Assembly: GCF_000931465.1 (NCBI RefSeq)
Contig: NZ_CP010892.1
Span: forward strand, 2,170,001 to 2,234,000
DNA from: Pseudomonas sp. MRSN 12121
Lineage (GTDB): Bacteria; Pseudomonadota; Gammaproteobacteria; Pseudomonadales; Pseudomonadaceae
Direction: 5' to 3'
DNA length: 64,000 nucleotides
Shown here piece by piece: positions 33,264 to 42,902 of the stretch; the stretch's first letter is position 1; every line of letters begins with the position of its first letter. Under the pieces are notes generated by a model. It had not been told where the DNA came from, made no database searches, and worked only from the letters and a program-made list of their open reading frames with translations. Made by a program: the position numbers and the translations under genes.

Positions 33264-34289
33264 GTGCTGGGTAATACCGTGATGCGCCTGTGCGCGTCCC
33301 TGGCCGTCGTGGCGGCCCTGGCCGGATGCGATCGGGGCGACCCGCTGGAAAGCTTCGGCGGCCCGACCATGGGCAGCACCTATTCGATCAAGTACGTGAG
33401 GCGCGCCGCGCTCGCCGCGCCGGATGAGGTGCAGGCAGAGGTCGAGGGCATGCTCGCGCAGATCGACCGGCAGATGTCGACCTACCGCAGCGATTCGGAC
33501 ATCGAGCGCTTCAACGATCTGCCGGCCGATCGCTGCCAGGCGATGCCGGCGGCGGTCCTGCAACTGGTTCGGGTAGGGCAGCAATTATCCCGTGCCAGCC
33601 AGGGTTCCTTCGACCTGACGGTCGAGCCATTGCTCGATCTGTGGGGCTTCGGTCCCCAGGGGCGGGGAGAGCGGGTGCCGAGCGACGAGGCGCTGACCCA
33701 GGCGCGGCAGCGGGTCGGCTACCACCACCTGCGTATCGAGGGCGACAGGCTGTGCAAGGACGCCGCAGTGGAGGTGGACTTCAACAGCATCGCCGCCGGT
33801 TACGCGGTGGATCGGATTGCCGCCAGGTTCGAGGCGATGGGCATCGACGATTACCTGGTCGAAGTCACCGGCGAACTCAAGGCCGCCGGCCGCAAGCCTG
33901 ATGGCTCGGCGTGGCGCATCGCGCTGGAGGAGCCGCGGGACGATCGGCAGGTCGCCGAGCGGATCATCGAGATCGATGGTTACGGGGTCTCGACTTCCGG
34001 CGACTACCGCAATTATTTCCAGCACGACGGGCAGCGCTATTCCCACACCTTCGATGCGCGTACCGGCAAACCCGTCGAGCATGGCCTGGCGTCGGTCACG
34101 GTGGTTCATCCGGCGGCGCTGATGGCCGATGGGCTGTCGACCCTGTTGCTGATTCTCGGCCCCGAGCGCGGCTGGGACTACGCGGAAAAACACGATATCG
34201 CCGCATTTTTTGTGATTCGTGCCGATACAGGCTTCGTCACACGCAGCAATCGTGCGTTTGATCGCCTGCTGGCCGGACAAAAGCAGTAA
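33264..34289 (+). CDS. apbE: FAD:protein FMN transferase lipoprotein
   Basis: Flavin transferase that links FMN covalently to Thr residues of target proteins such as NqrB/NqrC or RnfG. The signal sequence ends in a lipobox (AALAGC, then D at +2), so it is a lipoprotein. Core motifs include GGPTMGSTYSIKYV, STYRSDSDIERFN, VDFNSIAAGYAVDRIA, STSGDYRNYF and the metal-binding TFDARTGKPV. GTG 33264 is chosen because GGAGA lies seven bases upstream; ATG 33282 would also leave a workable signal peptide. No nqr or rnf genes adjoin it, so its target here is not shown. Confidence 0.9.
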   Translation: MLGNTVMRLCASLAVVAALAGCDRGDPLESFGGPTMGSTYSIKYVRRAALAAPDEVQAEVEGMLAQIDRQMSTYRSDSDIERFNDLPADRCQAMPAAVLQLVRVGQQLSRASQGSFDLTVEPLLDLWGFGPQGRGERVPSDEALTQARQRVGYHHLRIEGDRLCKDAAVEVDFNSIAAGYAVDRIAARFEAMGIDDYLVEVTGELKAAGRKPDGSAWRIALEEPRDDRQVAERIIEIDGYGVSTSGDYRNYFQHDGQRYSHTFDARTGKPVEHGLASVTVVHPAALMADGLSTLLLILGPERGWDYAEKHDIAAFFVIRADTGFVTRSNRAFDRLLAGQKQ

Positions 34290-34490
34290 TCTTGCGCGGT
34301 GCCGCGGCGCCTTGTCGCAGGCAAAAGTAGCCGGCGACGCGACCAAGGGTTAATGTGCGCGGCGTTGACGCTTCTATAGACTGTGCCCGGGTTCGTAACC
34401 GAGCCAAATTGATCCTTCATGCCGCTGGCCGCGACATGATTTAGCCGTAGGCGCCACACCGGGTGCCACGGCCTGTTCTGAGGAGTACGC

Positions 34491-35885
34491 ATGGCTGTCT
34501 ACAACTACGACGTAGTGGTGCTGGGTTCCGGCCCCGCTGGAGAAGGTGCGGCAATGAACGCCGCGAAAGCAGGACGCAAGGTCGCGATGGTCGATAGCCG
34601 TCGCCAGGTCGGCGGCAACTGCACCCACCTGGGCACCATCCCGTCCAAGGCCTTGCGTCACTCGGTCCGGCAGATCATGCAGTTCAACACCAACCCGATG
34701 TTCCGGGCCATCGGCGAGCCACGCTGGTTTTCCTTCCCCGATGTGCTGAAAAGCGCCGAGAAGGTCATCTCCAAGCAAGTGGCCTCGCGCACCGGTTACT
34801 ACGCCCGCAACCGGGTCGACGTATTCTTCGGCACCGGCAGCTTCGCCGACGAGCAGACCATCGAAGTGGTCTGCGCCAACGGCGTGGTCGAGAAACTGGT
34901 CGCCAAGCACATCATCATCGCCACCGGCTCGCGTCCTTATCGCCCGGCCGATATCGATTTCAACCACCCGCGGATCTACGATAGCGACACCATCCTCAGC
35001 CTCGGCCATACCCCGCGCAAGCTCATCGTCTACGGTGCCGGGGTGATCGGTTGCGAATACGCCTCGATCTTCAGTGGCCTGGGGGTGCTGGTCGAACTGG
35101 TCGACAACCGCGGCCAGCTGCTGAGCTTCCTGGATTCCGAAATCTCCCAGGCGTTGAGCTACCACTTCAGCAACAACAACATCACCGTGCGCCACAACGA
35201 GGAATACGACCGTGTCGAAGGCCTCGACAATGGCGTGATCCTGCACCTCAAGTCGGGCAAGAAGATCAAGGCCGATGCCTTGCTCTGGTGCAACGGCCGG
35301 ACCGGCAACACCGATCGCCTGGGCATGGAAAACATCGGGGTCAAGGTCAACAGCCGTGGCCAGATCGAGGTGGACGAGAACTATCGCACCTGCGTGCCGA
35401 ACATCTATGGCGCCGGCGACGTGATCGGCTGGCCGAGCCTGGCCAGTGCCGCCCATGACCAGGGCCGTTCGGCCGCCGGCAGCATCGTCGACAACGGCAG
35501 CTGGCGCTTCGTCAACGATGTCCCGACCGGGATCTACACCATTCCGGAGATCAGCTCGATCGGCAAGAACGAGCAGGAGCTGACCCAGGCCAAGGTGCCT
35601 TACGAAGTGGGCAAGGCCTTCTTCAAGAGCATGGCGCGCGCGCAGATCGCCGGTGAGCCGCAAGGCATGCTGAAGATCCTGTTCCACCGCGAGACCCTGG
35701 AGGTCCTCGGCGTGCACTGCTTCGGCTACCAGGCTTCGGAGATCGTGCACATCGGCCAGGCGATCATGAACCAGCCGGGCGAACTCAATACCCTGAAGTA
35801 TTTCGTCAACACCACGTTCAACTACCCGACCATGGCCGAGGCCTATCGAGTAGCCGCTTACGACGGCCTCAACCGGCTTTTTTGA
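34491..35885 (+). CDS. sthA: soluble pyridine nucleotide transhydrogenase
   Basis: Cytosolic FAD enzyme that moves reducing equivalents between NADPH and NAD+, balancing the two pools. The 464-residue protein has the flavoprotein disulfide reductase fold: FAD motif [23 protein letters not shown] motif [16 protein letters not shown] near residue 178, and [16 protein letters not shown]. The position of the redox disulfide reads [16 protein letters not shown]; the second Cys is Thr, as expected for SthA and different from lipoamide dehydrogenase. The start follows GAGGAGTACGC. It is convergent with the GDPD gene. Confidence 0.96.
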   Translation: MAVYNYDVVVLGSGPAGEGAAMNAAKAGRKVAMVDSRRQVGGNCTHLGTIPSKALRHSVRQIMQFNTNPMFRAIGEPRWFSFPDVLKSAEKVISKQVASRTGYYARNRVDVFFGTGSFADEQTIEVVCANGVVEKLVAKHIIIATGSRPYRPADIDFNHPRIYDSDTILSLGHTPRKLIVYGAGVIGCEYASIFSGLGVLVELVDNRGQLLSFLDSEISQALSYHFSNNNITVRHNEEYDRVEGLDNGVILHLKSGKKIKADALLWCNGRTGNTDRLGMENIGVKVNSRGQIEVDENYRTCVPNIYGAGDVIGWPSLASAAHDQGRSAAGSIVDNGSWRFVNDVPTGIYTIPEISSIGKNEQELTQAKVPYEVGKAFFKSMARAQIAGEPQGMLKILFHRETLEVLGVHCFGYQASEIVHIGQAIMNQPGELNTLKYFVNTTFNYPTMAEAYRVAAYDGLNRLF

Positions 35886-35888
35886 GCA

Positions 35889-35919
35889 ACTCCGGCCGGT
35901 GGCCTGAGCCGGCCGGGGA
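35889..35919. terminator. GC-rich hairpin between sthA and the GDPD gene
   Basis: CTCCGGCCGG and CCGGCCGGGGAG form a strong stem right after the sthA stop. There is no T tract, so termination is plausible but not clear. Confidence 0.4.
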
Positions 35920-35927
35920 GACCGATT

Positions 35928-36650
35928 TCAGTAATTCTCGAGCGTGGCGCTGGCCAAACCGGGAAAGTCTGTAATCAGGCTGTCTACGCCGAAGTCGGCG
36001 AGCCTGCGCATCAGCGCAGGTTCGTTGACTGTCCACACCGATACATGCAAACCCTGGCGCTGCGCCCGTTGCAGCCGTTCCGGGGTGCAGAGCGTCCAGT
36101 TCAACGCCAGAATCTCGCAGCCATAGCTTTGCGCGACCTTCAACGGGTCGAGCCAGGCGTATTCGGCGACCAGCCCACGCGACAGGTCCGGGGTCAGCTC
36201 GACCGCCGCCTTGAGTACTTCCCGGGAGCTGGAGGTGACGGTGACCTTGTCCAGCAAGCCAAAACGCTGCGCCATCTCGCGAATCGCCAATACCGTGGTG
36301 GCGGCGCGGGTGCGCGAGGCGCTCTTGACTTCCAGCTGCCAGTGCTCGAAATCGCATTTCTCGAACAGTTCTTCCAGGCGCGGGATCGGGCAGGGGGTGA
36401 CCCACCCCGGGCCACCCTTGCGGGCGTCGTAGGTCACCAGTTCGGCGGCGCTGTGTTCGACCACCTTGCCGCGGCGGTCGGTGGTGCGCTTGAGCGTCGG
36501 GTCGTGGATCACCATCAGCTCGCCGTCCATGGACAGGTGCAGGTCCAGCTCGCAGCGGCGCACGCCATGCTTGAGGCACTGCTGGAAGCTGGTCAGGGTG
36601 TTTTCCGGGGCTTCGCCTTTAGCGCCGCGGTGGCCATAAATCAGGGTCAC
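35928..36650 (-). CDS. glycerophosphodiester phosphodiesterase
   Basis: Hydrolyses glycerophosphodiesters to glycerol-3-phosphate and an alcohol. The 240-residue GDPD TIM barrel has no signal peptide, so it is cytosolic (UgpQ-like). The catalytic signatures are GHRGAKGEAPENTLTSFQ near the N-terminus and ELDLHLSMDGELMVIHDPTL, with the metal-binding Glu/Asp and the second His. WTVNEPALMRRLADFGVDS near the C-terminus is also typical. The neighbours (sthA and a PilZ-like gene) match the PA2991-PA2989 order. Confidence 0.92.
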   Translation of the reverse strand: MTLIYGHRGAKGEAPENTLTSFQQCLKHGVRRCELDLHLSMDGELMVIHDPTLKRTTDRRGKVVEHSAAELVTYDARKGGPGWVTPCPIPRLEELFEKCDFEHWQLEVKSASRTRAATTVLAIREMAQRFGLLDKVTVTSSSREVLKAAVELTPDLSRGLVAEYAWLDPLKVAQSYGCEILALNWTLCTPERLQRAQRQGLHVSVWTVNEPALMRRLADFGVDSLITDFPGLASATLENY

Positions 36651-36710
36651 GATTGCTCCTTCACGGAAATTTTTCCATTAGATGATCGGTGCTGTGCGAT
36701 GAGCCGCAGG

Positions 36711-37298
36711 TCAATCGGCCGCCGGGTCGTTCTGTTCTCGCGCCTGGCGACGTTCCTGGGCCTGTTTCTGCAGGATATAGCGGGCCAGCAACTGGCGTTG
36801 GGCATCGGTCAACGATTCGAACTCGGTACCGATTTCGAAGGTGCCGAAACTGCGGGGTTCGCAATGCGTGACCTTGGCTTGCAGCAACAGGCCAAGGGCC
36901 TGGGGCATCAGCAGCAGCTTGATGGCCAGGTGGCTGCCGGCAGGGTAGGACAGGTGGTGTTCGAACTCGATGCCGCCTTCGGAAAGAATGACCCGCTGCG
37001 GTTCGCCGAACTTGCCGAGCACGGTCTGCGCCACCACCTGGCTGAGCAGGTCGATGCGCTTGTTCATGGTCTTCAGGTAATTGGCCAAGGTCCGGTCGCG
37101 CTCGCTGACCTGGCGCAGCAGGTGCTGCGATTCGAATTCGCTCAGGTGCAGTTCGCTGAGCAGATTGAACAGCGGCGACGCATCCTGCAACACTTCCTTG
37201 GTCGCCGCGTCATGGGCGGACAAGGGGCTAATTTCCAGTGCGATCATGTCCTCGATACGGTAGTATTCGCGGCGATCTTCTTCATCTAATGTCGACAT
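36711..37298 (-). CDS. PilZ-like domain protein
   Basis: A 195-residue cytosolic protein. An N-terminal RREYYRIE resembles the PilZ RxxxR switch; a helical stretch follows, then a beta-rich part (GGIEFEHHLSYPAGSHLAIK and GTFEIGTEFESL). The usual DxSxxG motif is degenerate (ILSEGG), so c-di-GMP binding is doubtful. The last 25 residues are charged (LQKQAQERRQAREQNDPAAD). In P. aeruginosa the same gene (PA2989) lies beside lolC. It is divergent from lolC. Confidence 0.75.
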   Translation of the reverse strand: MSTLDEEDRREYYRIEDMIALEISPLSAHDAATKEVLQDASPLFNLLSELHLSEFESQHLLRQVSERDRTLANYLKTMNKRIDLLSQVVAQTVLGKFGEPQRVILSEGGIEFEHHLSYPAGSHLAIKLLLMPQALGLLLQAKVTHCEPRSFGTFEIGTEFESLTDAQRQLLARYILQKQAQERRQAREQNDPAAD

Positions 37299-37392
37299 GG
37301 CGAACCCATGGTAGCGGCGGTGGTCTGAGTGTAAAGCTGCTTACCAGGACCCGCCACAAGGACGTCTTCTTTTCCTCCGAACAAGCCCCGAC

Positions 37393-38643
37393 ATGTTCAG
37401 ACCTCTCTTCGTATTTATTGGCACGCGTTATACCCGTGCAAAGCGTCGCAATCATTTCGTGTCATTCATCTCCCTGACCTCGATGATCGGGCTCGCCCTT
37501 GGCGTGGTCGTGATGATCGTCGTGCTGTCGGTGATGAATGGCTTCGACCATGAAATGCGCACCCGCGTGCTGGGCATGGTGCCTCACGCGACCATCGAAT
37601 CCGGCGAACCGATCGGCGACTGGCAAAGCCTGGCCGACAAGGTCAAGCAGAATCCCAAGGTGCTGGCGGTGGCGCCGTTCACCCAGATGCAGGGGCTGCT
37701 GACCAATAATGGACAGGTGCAGAAAGTCCTGCTCAACGCCATCGATCCGGCCAAAGAGCGTCAGGTCTCGATCATCGATAACTTCATGAAGCAGGGCAAA
37801 CTGGACGACCTGGCGCCCGGCAGCTTCGGCATCGTCATCGGCGATAAGGCGGCGACCAAGCTGGGTGTGGGCCTGGGCGACAAGCTGACCTTCGTTGCAC
37901 CCGAGGTCACGGTGACCCCCGCCGGGATGTTCCCGCGCATGAAGCGTTTCACCGTGGTCGGCATCTTCCATGTCGGCGCCGGCGAACTGGACGGCTACCT
38001 GGGGCTGACCAACCTTGACGACCTGGGCCGGCTGCACCGCTGGAAGCCGGATCAGGTGCAGGGCCTGCGCCTGAAGTTCGACGACCTGTTCCAGGCGCCG
38101 CGCACTGCCTGGGAAATCGCCCAGCAACTGGGTGAGAACCAGTACTTCGCCCGCGACTGGACCCGTACCCACGGCAACCTGTACCAGGCCATCCGCATGG
38201 AGAAAGCCATGATCGGCCTGCTGTTGCTGCTGATCGTCGCGGTGGCCGCGTTCAACATCATTTCCACCCTGGTCATGGTGGTGAACGACAAGAAGGGCGA
38301 TATCGCCATCTTGCGTACCCTTGGCGCGACGCCGGCCACTATCATGCTGACCTTCATGGTCCAGGGCACGGTGATCGGCGTGATCGGTACGCTGATCGGT
38401 GCGGTGGTCGGGATATTTGCGGCGTTGAATGTGAGCGCCGCGATCTCCGCCCTCGAAGGCCTGATCGGGCACAAATTCCTCAATGCCGACGTGTATTTCA
38501 TCGACTACCTGCCGTCGCAACTGATGGCCGAGGACGTGTTGATGGTCTGCGGTGCGGCACTGGTCCTGAGTTTCCTCGCCACCCTGTATCCAGCCTGGCG
38601 TGCGGCGCGCACCCAGCCTGCGGAGGCGCTACGTTATGAGTGA
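37393..38643 (+). CDS. lolC: lipoprotein-releasing ABC transporter permease (LolC)
   Basis: Inner-membrane subunit of the LolCDE complex, which extracts outer-membrane lipoproteins and passes them to LolA. The 416-residue protein starts [20 protein letters not shown] and has one N-terminal helix, a large periplasmic domain (about residues 50-270) and three C-terminal helices with the FtsX-fold signature [20 protein letters not shown]. The final [12 protein letters not shown] is typical. It shares most of its sequence with lolE in this cluster; which of the two is LolC or LolE is set by gene order. Its stop overlaps the lolD start. Confidence 0.93.
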   Translation: MFRPLFVFIGTRYTRAKRRNHFVSFISLTSMIGLALGVVVMIVVLSVMNGFDHEMRTRVLGMVPHATIESGEPIGDWQSLADKVKQNPKVLAVAPFTQMQGLLTNNGQVQKVLLNAIDPAKERQVSIIDNFMKQGKLDDLAPGSFGIVIGDKAATKLGVGLGDKLTFVAPEVTVTPAGMFPRMKRFTVVGIFHVGAGELDGYLGLTNLDDLGRLHRWKPDQVQGLRLKFDDLFQAPRTAWEIAQQLGENQYFARDWTRTHGNLYQAIRMEKAMIGLLLLLIVAVAAFNIISTLVMVVNDKKGDIAILRTLGATPATIMLTFMVQGTVIGVIGTLIGAVVGIFAALNVSAAISALEGLIGHKFLNADVYFIDYLPSQLMAEDVLMVCGAALVLSFLATLYPAWRAARTQPAEALRYE

Positions 38644-39334
38644 GTTGGGCATGAGTGAAAAAGCAATTCTGAGCTGCCGCGACCTGGGCAAGTCCTACGA
38701 GGAAGGTCCGGAGTCGGTGGTGGTGTTGTCCGGCCTGCAACTGGAACTGCACCCCGGTGAGCGCGTGGCGATCGTCGGCACCTCCGGCTCGGGCAAAAGT
38801 ACCTTGCTCAACCTGCTGGGCGGCCTCGATACGCCGACCAAGGGCAGCGTCTGGCTCGATGGCGAAGAGCTGTCGGCGCTGAGCGAAAAAGGCCGTGGCC
38901 TGCTGCGCAACCGCTCCTTGGGCTTCGTTTACCAGTTCCACCACCTGCTGCCGGAATTCACCGCGTTGGAAAACGTCTGCATGCCGCTGCTGATCGGCAA
39001 GACGGCCATCCCGGAGGCGCGCCAGCGGGCCACCGCGTTGCTGGAGCGGGTAGGGCTGGCGCATCGCCTGGAGCACAAGCCGGCCGAGCTGTCCGGCGGT
39101 GAACGCCAGCGTGTGGCCATCGCCCGCGCACTGGTCAACAAGCCTGGGCTGGTGATGCTCGACGAGCCGACCGGCAACCTCGACTCCCACACCGCCCAAG
39201 GTATCCAGGACTTGATGCTGGAGCTCAGTACCTCGATGCGCACCGCGTTCCTGGTGGTGACCCACGACATGAACCTGGCTCGGCAGATGGACCGCGTCCT
39301 GCACTTGCAGGAAGGTTGCCTGACGCCTATCTGA
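38636..39334 (+). CDS. lolD: lipoprotein-releasing system ATPase (LolD)
   Basis: Cytosolic ATPase powering lipoprotein release by LolCDE. Walker [13 protein letters not shown]-loop [11 protein letters not shown], signature [15 protein letters not shown], Walker [13 protein letters not shown] and VTHDMNLA are intact. The ATG at 38636 overlaps the last codons of lolC and has GGAGG nine bases before it, giving 232 residues; the ATG at 38651 would give 227, the length I recall for the P. aeruginosa protein. Either way it is translationally coupled to lolC. Confidence 0.94.
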   Translation: MSELGMSEKAILSCRDLGKSYEEGPESVVVLSGLQLELHPGERVAIVGTSGSGKSTLLNLLGGLDTPTKGSVWLDGEELSALSEKGRGLLRNRSLGFVYQFHHLLPEFTALENVCMPLLIGKTAIPEARQRATALLERVGLAHRLEHKPAELSGGERQRVAIARALVNKPGLVMLDEPTGNLDSHTAQGIQDLMLELSTSMRTAFLVVTHDMNLARQMDRVLHLQEGCLTPI

Positions 39335-39343
39335 TCGGCTGTA

Positions 39344-39379
39344 GCCCGGCGCCTGGAGCAGGCGCCGGGCCTTTAATTT
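39344..39379 (+). terminator. terminator-like hairpin between lolD and lolE
   Basis: GCCCGGCGCCT and AGGCGCCGGGC pair perfectly (11 bp) around GGAGC and are followed by CTTTAATTT. It looks like a weak terminator or attenuator inside the lol operon. Confidence 0.6.
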
Positions 39380-39398
39380 CCATACGGTGCCCCAGCGA

Positions 39399-40643
39399 AT
39401 GTTCAGACCGTTATCGATCTTTATCGGCACGCGCTATACCCGCGCCAAGCGCCGCAATCGCTTCGTTTCCTTCATCTCCATGACCTCGATGATCGGCCTC
39501 GCCCTGGGCGTGCTGGCAATGATCGTGGTGTTGTCGGTGATGAACGGTTTCCAGCGCGAAATGAGTTCGCGCATCCTCGGCATGGTGCCCCACGCGACCC
39601 TCGTCGGCGTCAAGCCGATCGACGATTGGCAGCCCGTGGCCGCCGCGGCGATGAAGAACCCCGAGGTGACGGCGGCGGTGCCGTTCACCGAAATGGAAGG
39701 CATGCTCTCCTACAAGGGGGCGATGCAGCCGATCCAGATCAGCGGCATCGATCCGGCCCAGGAGGGCAAGGTGTCCATCGTTGCCCAGCATATCGTGCAG
39801 GGCCGCCTGGATGCCCTGAAGCCCGGTGAGTTCGGGGTGGTGATCGGCGAGATCACGGCGCGCCGTTTCCGCCTGAATGTCGGCGACAAGTTGACGCTGA
39901 TCGTGCCGGAAGTCAGCTCCGCGCCGGGCGGTATTACCCCGCGCATGCAGCGCTTGAATGTGGTTGGGGTGTTCAAGGTCGGTGCCGAGCTGGACGGCTC
40001 CATGGGCCTGATCCACGTGGCCGATGCGGCCGAAATGCAGCATTGGCAGCCCAACCAGGTGCAGAGCGTGCGCCTGGCGGTCAAGGACCTGTATGCGGCG
40101 CCCAAGGTCGCCGGCGACATTGCGACCAGCCTGGGCGCGGACTTCAAGGCCGATGACTGGACCCACACCCAGGGCAGTCTGTTCAGTGCGATGAAAATGG
40201 AAAAGACCATGATCGGCCTGTTGTTGCTGATGATCGTCGCGGTGGCCGCGTTCAACATCATCGCCACGCTGATCATGGTGGTGAACGACAAGGGTGCGGA
40301 CATCGCGATCCTGCGGACCATCGGCGCCACGCCGCGGCAGATCATGGCGATCTTCATGGTCCAGGGGACGGTGATCGGTATCGTCGGCACCCTGATCGGT
40401 GGCGTGCTGGGAGTGATCGCGGCGTTGAATGTCAGCGCGCTGGTGGGGTGGCTGGAGCGGGTCAGCGGCCAGCATATCTTCAGTTCCGATGTGTACTTCG
40501 TCAGCAACCTGCCTTCCGAACTGCAGGGCGGCGACGTGGCCCTGATCTGCACCGCGGGGTTTGTCCTGAGCTTCCTGGCCACCCTGTACCCGGCGTGGCG
40601 CGCGGCGAAGGTCGAGCCGGCGACGGCGCTGCGTTACTCGTAA
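39399..40643 (+). CDS. lolE: lipoprotein-releasing ABC transporter permease (LolE)
   Basis: Second permease of LolCDE, 414 residues, with the same topology as LolC: N-terminal helix, large periplasmic domain, three C-terminal helices ([20 protein letters not shown]). The N-terminus [20 protein letters not shown] is almost identical to that of lolC in this window, so the pair arose by duplication. ATG 39399 is chosen by alignment with lolC; a GTG four codons earlier is less likely. The C-terminus ends AAKVEPATALRYS. A terminator-like hairpin separates it from lolD. Confidence 0.92.
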   Translation: MFRPLSIFIGTRYTRAKRRNRFVSFISMTSMIGLALGVLAMIVVLSVMNGFQREMSSRILGMVPHATLVGVKPIDDWQPVAAAAMKNPEVTAAVPFTEMEGMLSYKGAMQPIQISGIDPAQEGKVSIVAQHIVQGRLDALKPGEFGVVIGEITARRFRLNVGDKLTLIVPEVSSAPGGITPRMQRLNVVGVFKVGAELDGSMGLIHVADAAEMQHWQPNQVQSVRLAVKDLYAAPKVAGDIATSLGADFKADDWTHTQGSLFSAMKMEKTMIGLLLLMIVAVAAFNIIATLIMVVNDKGADIAILRTIGATPRQIMAIFMVQGTVIGIVGTLIGGVLGVIAALNVSALVGWLERVSGQHIFSSDVYFVSNLPSELQGGDVALICTAGFVLSFLATLYPAWRAAKVEPATALRYS

Positions 40644-40659
40644 GGCCAGCACCGCTACC

Positions 40660-40695
40660 GCGAGCAAGCTCGCCCCTGCAGGGGAGCTTGCTCGC
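40660..40695. repeat. REP-type palindrome
   Basis: GCGAGCAAGCTC (40660-40671) and its exact complement GAGCTTGCTCGC (40684-40695) flank a C-rich loop, between convergent lolE and copS. It is a Pseudomonas REP-like element different in sequence from the 31.6 kb copy. Confidence 0.75.
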
Positions 40696-40705
40696 TGATC
40701 CTTCC

Positions 40706-42067
40706 TTAGTCCTGTCTCGGCAACTCGATCACGAAACTCGTCCGCCCTTGCGCCGATTCGCAATGAATCCGCCCGCCATGGGCGCGGATGATCGATTGAG
40801 TGATGGCCAGGCCCAGCCCCGCATGTTCACTGCTGCCTTCACGGCGCGCCGGATCGGCACGGTAGAAGCGATCGAACAGGCGTGGCAGGCGTTCGGGCGG
40901 AATGCCTTCGCCGGTGTTTTCCACCCGCAGGCATGAGCCCTTGGTGGTTTCGTCGATGCGAACCCGCACTTCACCGCCGGCCGGGGTAAAGCGCAGGGCA
41001 TTGTCCAGCAGGTTGGAGAGCGCACGCCGCAGCATGTTGCGGTCACCCTGGACTCGCGCTTTGCCTTCGCGGCCCAGAGCAATGCCAGCGTCTTCGGCCA
41101 GCAGCGTATAGAACTCCAGCAGTGCGTCGGTTTCGTCGCCCAGTTCCAGGATTTCACGTTGCGGCGTCAGCAGGCCGTGGTCGGCCTTGGCCAGGTAGAG
41201 CATGTCGTTGACCAGCTGGGCCATCCACTGCAGCTCTTCGAGGTTGCTGTGCAAGGCCTCGCGATAGTCTTCCAGTCCGCGCGGACGGGTAAGCGTGACC
41301 TGAGTGTGGGTCAACAGGTTCGATAGCGGTGTGCGCAGTTCATGGGCGATATCGGCCGAGAAGGCGGACAGGCGCTGGAAGGAGTCATCCAGGCGTCCGA
41401 GCATGGCGTTGAAGGCATGGGCCAGTTCGGCCAGTTCGCCGGGCATCTGCTGTTCGGGCAGGCGTTGGGTCAATGAGCTGGCCGAGACGTTGGCCGCCAC
41501 TTCGCTCATGCGGCGTAGCGGCCGCAGCCCGCTGCGTGCGGCCCAGGCGCCGAGCAGGGCGGTAGCCAGCGCCGAGAGGCCGACGGTCAACCAGATCAGG
41601 TGCTGCATGCGTTGCAGGAAATGCTGGTGGTGGGTGATGTCGAGCATCAGGGTCAATTGCGGCGAGCCGGCCTGGTCGGGCAGCAGCGCGGCGCTATAGA
41701 CGCGGTAGGCGGTGCCGTCATGTTGCAGGCTATGCAGCCCGGGCGGCTGGGGCGGCGCATCGGGCAGCGCCCTGGCGCTGTCGAACCAGACCGCGCCATC
41801 GGCCCCTGTGATGCGCAGTGCCAGGTCCGGCTGGTGGCTGAGTTCGTCCTGCAACTGCGCCTGGTGTTCGGCGAAATGCTGTGGGGTGTCGGCACCTTGC
41901 AAGGCGCTGCGCATGGCGATCAGCTTGCCTTCGAGCAATTGCTGGTCGAGCTCGATGAAGTGAGCCTCGCTGGCCCGGCTGAACAGCACGCCGGCCAGTA
42001 GCGAAACCACCGCGGTACAGGCGGCGAACAGCAGGGCCAGGCGTCCGCTCAGGGTCAAGCGGCGCAT
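40706..42067 (-). CDS. copS: heavy-metal (copper) sensor histidine kinase
   Basis: Membrane-bound sensor kinase of the CusS/CopS family, 453 residues. Two transmembrane helices (about residues 9-29 and 155-178) enclose a periplasmic sensor domain. A HAMP linker (RPLRRMSEVAANVSASSL) precedes the phosphorylated His in FSADIAHELRTPLSNLL. ATP-binding boxes are ALSNLLDNALRFTPAGG, VENTGEGIPPERLPRLFDRF and AGLGLAITQSI. Its start overlaps the stop of copR (ATGA). Copper as the signal is inferred from the cupredoxin gene and cop box next door. Confidence 0.92.
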   Translation of the reverse strand: MRRLTLSGRLALLFAACTAVVSLLAGVLFSRASEAHFIELDQQLLEGKLIAMRSALQGADTPQHFAEHQAQLQDELSHQPDLALRITGADGAVWFDSARALPDAPPQPPGLHSLQHDGTAYRVYSAALLPDQAGSPQLTLMLDITHHQHFLQRMQHLIWLTVGLSALATALLGAWAARSGLRPLRRMSEVAANVSASSLTQRLPEQQMPGELAELAHAFNAMLGRLDDSFQRLSAFSADIAHELRTPLSNLLTHTQVTLTRPRGLEDYREALHSNLEELQWMAQLVNDMLYLAKADHGLLTPQREILELGDETDALLEFYTLLAEDAGIALGREGKARVQGDRNMLRRALSNLLDNALRFTPAGGEVRVRIDETTKGSCLRVENTGEGIPPERLPRLFDRFYRADPARREGSSEHAGLGLAITQSIIRAHGGRIHCESAQGRTSFVIELPRQD

Positions 42068-42747
42068 CAGGCTTGCCGCTCTTCGAGCACGTAGCCCATG
42101 CCGCGCACGGTGTGGATCAGCTTGTTCGGGTAGTCGTCGTCGATCTTCAGGCGCAAGCGGCGGATCGCTACTTCGATGACATTGGTGTCGCTGTCGAAAT
42201 TCATGTCCCAGACCTGCGAGGCGATCAGCGTCTTGGGCAGCACTTCACCCTGGCGCCGCAGCAGCATCTCCAGCAGCGAGAACTCCTTGGCGGTGAGGTC
42301 GATGCGCTGGCCGTTGCGTTCGACCCGGCGGCGAATCAGGTCCAGGCGCAGATCCGCCAGCTGCAGGGTGGTTTCCTGCGGCGTGCTGCTGCCGCGACGC
42401 AACAGGCTGCGGACCCGGGCCAACAGTTCGGAGAAGGCGAAGGGCTTGACCAGATAGTCGTCGGCGCCCAATTCCAGGCCGTGTACCCGGTCTTCCACGG
42501 CATCGCGCGCAGTCAGGAACAGCACCGGTATCTCCAGCCCGGCGTTGCGCACCGCTTGCAGGATCTGCCAGCCATCGCGGCCGGGCAGCATCACGTCGAG
42601 AATCAGCAGGGCGTAGTCGCCGGTCAGGGCCAGGTGCTGGCCGGTGGTGCCATCGGCCACCAGTTCGGCGTTGAAGCCGGCTTCACTCAGGCCCTGGCGC
42701 AGGTAGTGGCCGGTTTTCGGTTGGTCTTCGACGATCAGCAGTTTCAT
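42067..42747 (-). CDS. copR: heavy-metal (copper) response regulator
   Basis: OmpR/PhoB-type regulator of 226 residues. The receiver domain has the phospho-acceptor Asp in [16 protein letters not shown], the Thr in [14 protein letters not shown] and the Lys in [17 protein letters not shown]. The winged-helix domain ends [20 protein letters not shown]. The gene order copS-copR, divergent from a cupredoxin gene, matches PA2810-PA2809-PA2807 of P. aeruginosa. It probably binds the cop-box-like site at 42811-42825 and activates the cupredoxin gene. Confidence 0.93.
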   Translation of the reverse strand: MKLLIVEDQPKTGHYLRQGLSEAGFNAELVADGTTGQHLALTGDYALLILDVMLPGRDGWQILQAVRNAGLEIPVLFLTARDAVEDRVHGLELGADDYLVKPFAFSELLARVRSLLRRGSSTPQETTLQLADLRLDLIRRRVERNGQRIDLTAKEFSLLEMLLRRQGEVLPKTLIASQVWDMNFDSDTNVIEVAIRRLRLKIDDDYPNKLIHTVRGMGYVLEERQA

Positions 42748-42810
42748 GGGCGACTCATGGCAAATGGAACGCGGGCTTTATACCGTGGGTGGCGGCTGCA
42801 CGGCACAAGC

Positions 42811-42825
42811 TGACAAAGTTGTAAT
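42811..42825. promoter_or_regulatory. cop-box-like operator
   Basis: TGACAAAGTTGTAAT differs by one base from the CopR/CusR-type box TTACA-N4-TGTAAT. A wider inverted repeat AGCTGAC (42808-42814) / GTCAGCT (42832-42838) surrounds it. It lies between copR and the cupredoxin gene. Confidence 0.65.
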
Positions 42826-42902
42826 CTAGCAGTCAGCTAGCTGGCAGCGGTACGGCGGTAGAGTTTCACCCAAGCTGAATTTCATCCTGTTGGAGTGCCA
42901 CT

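Noticed and set aside
37393..40643. lolC and lolE as a recent tandem duplication or assembly artefact
   Set aside because: The two differ throughout the periplasmic domains and flank lolD in the order known from P. aeruginosa, so they are old paralogues.
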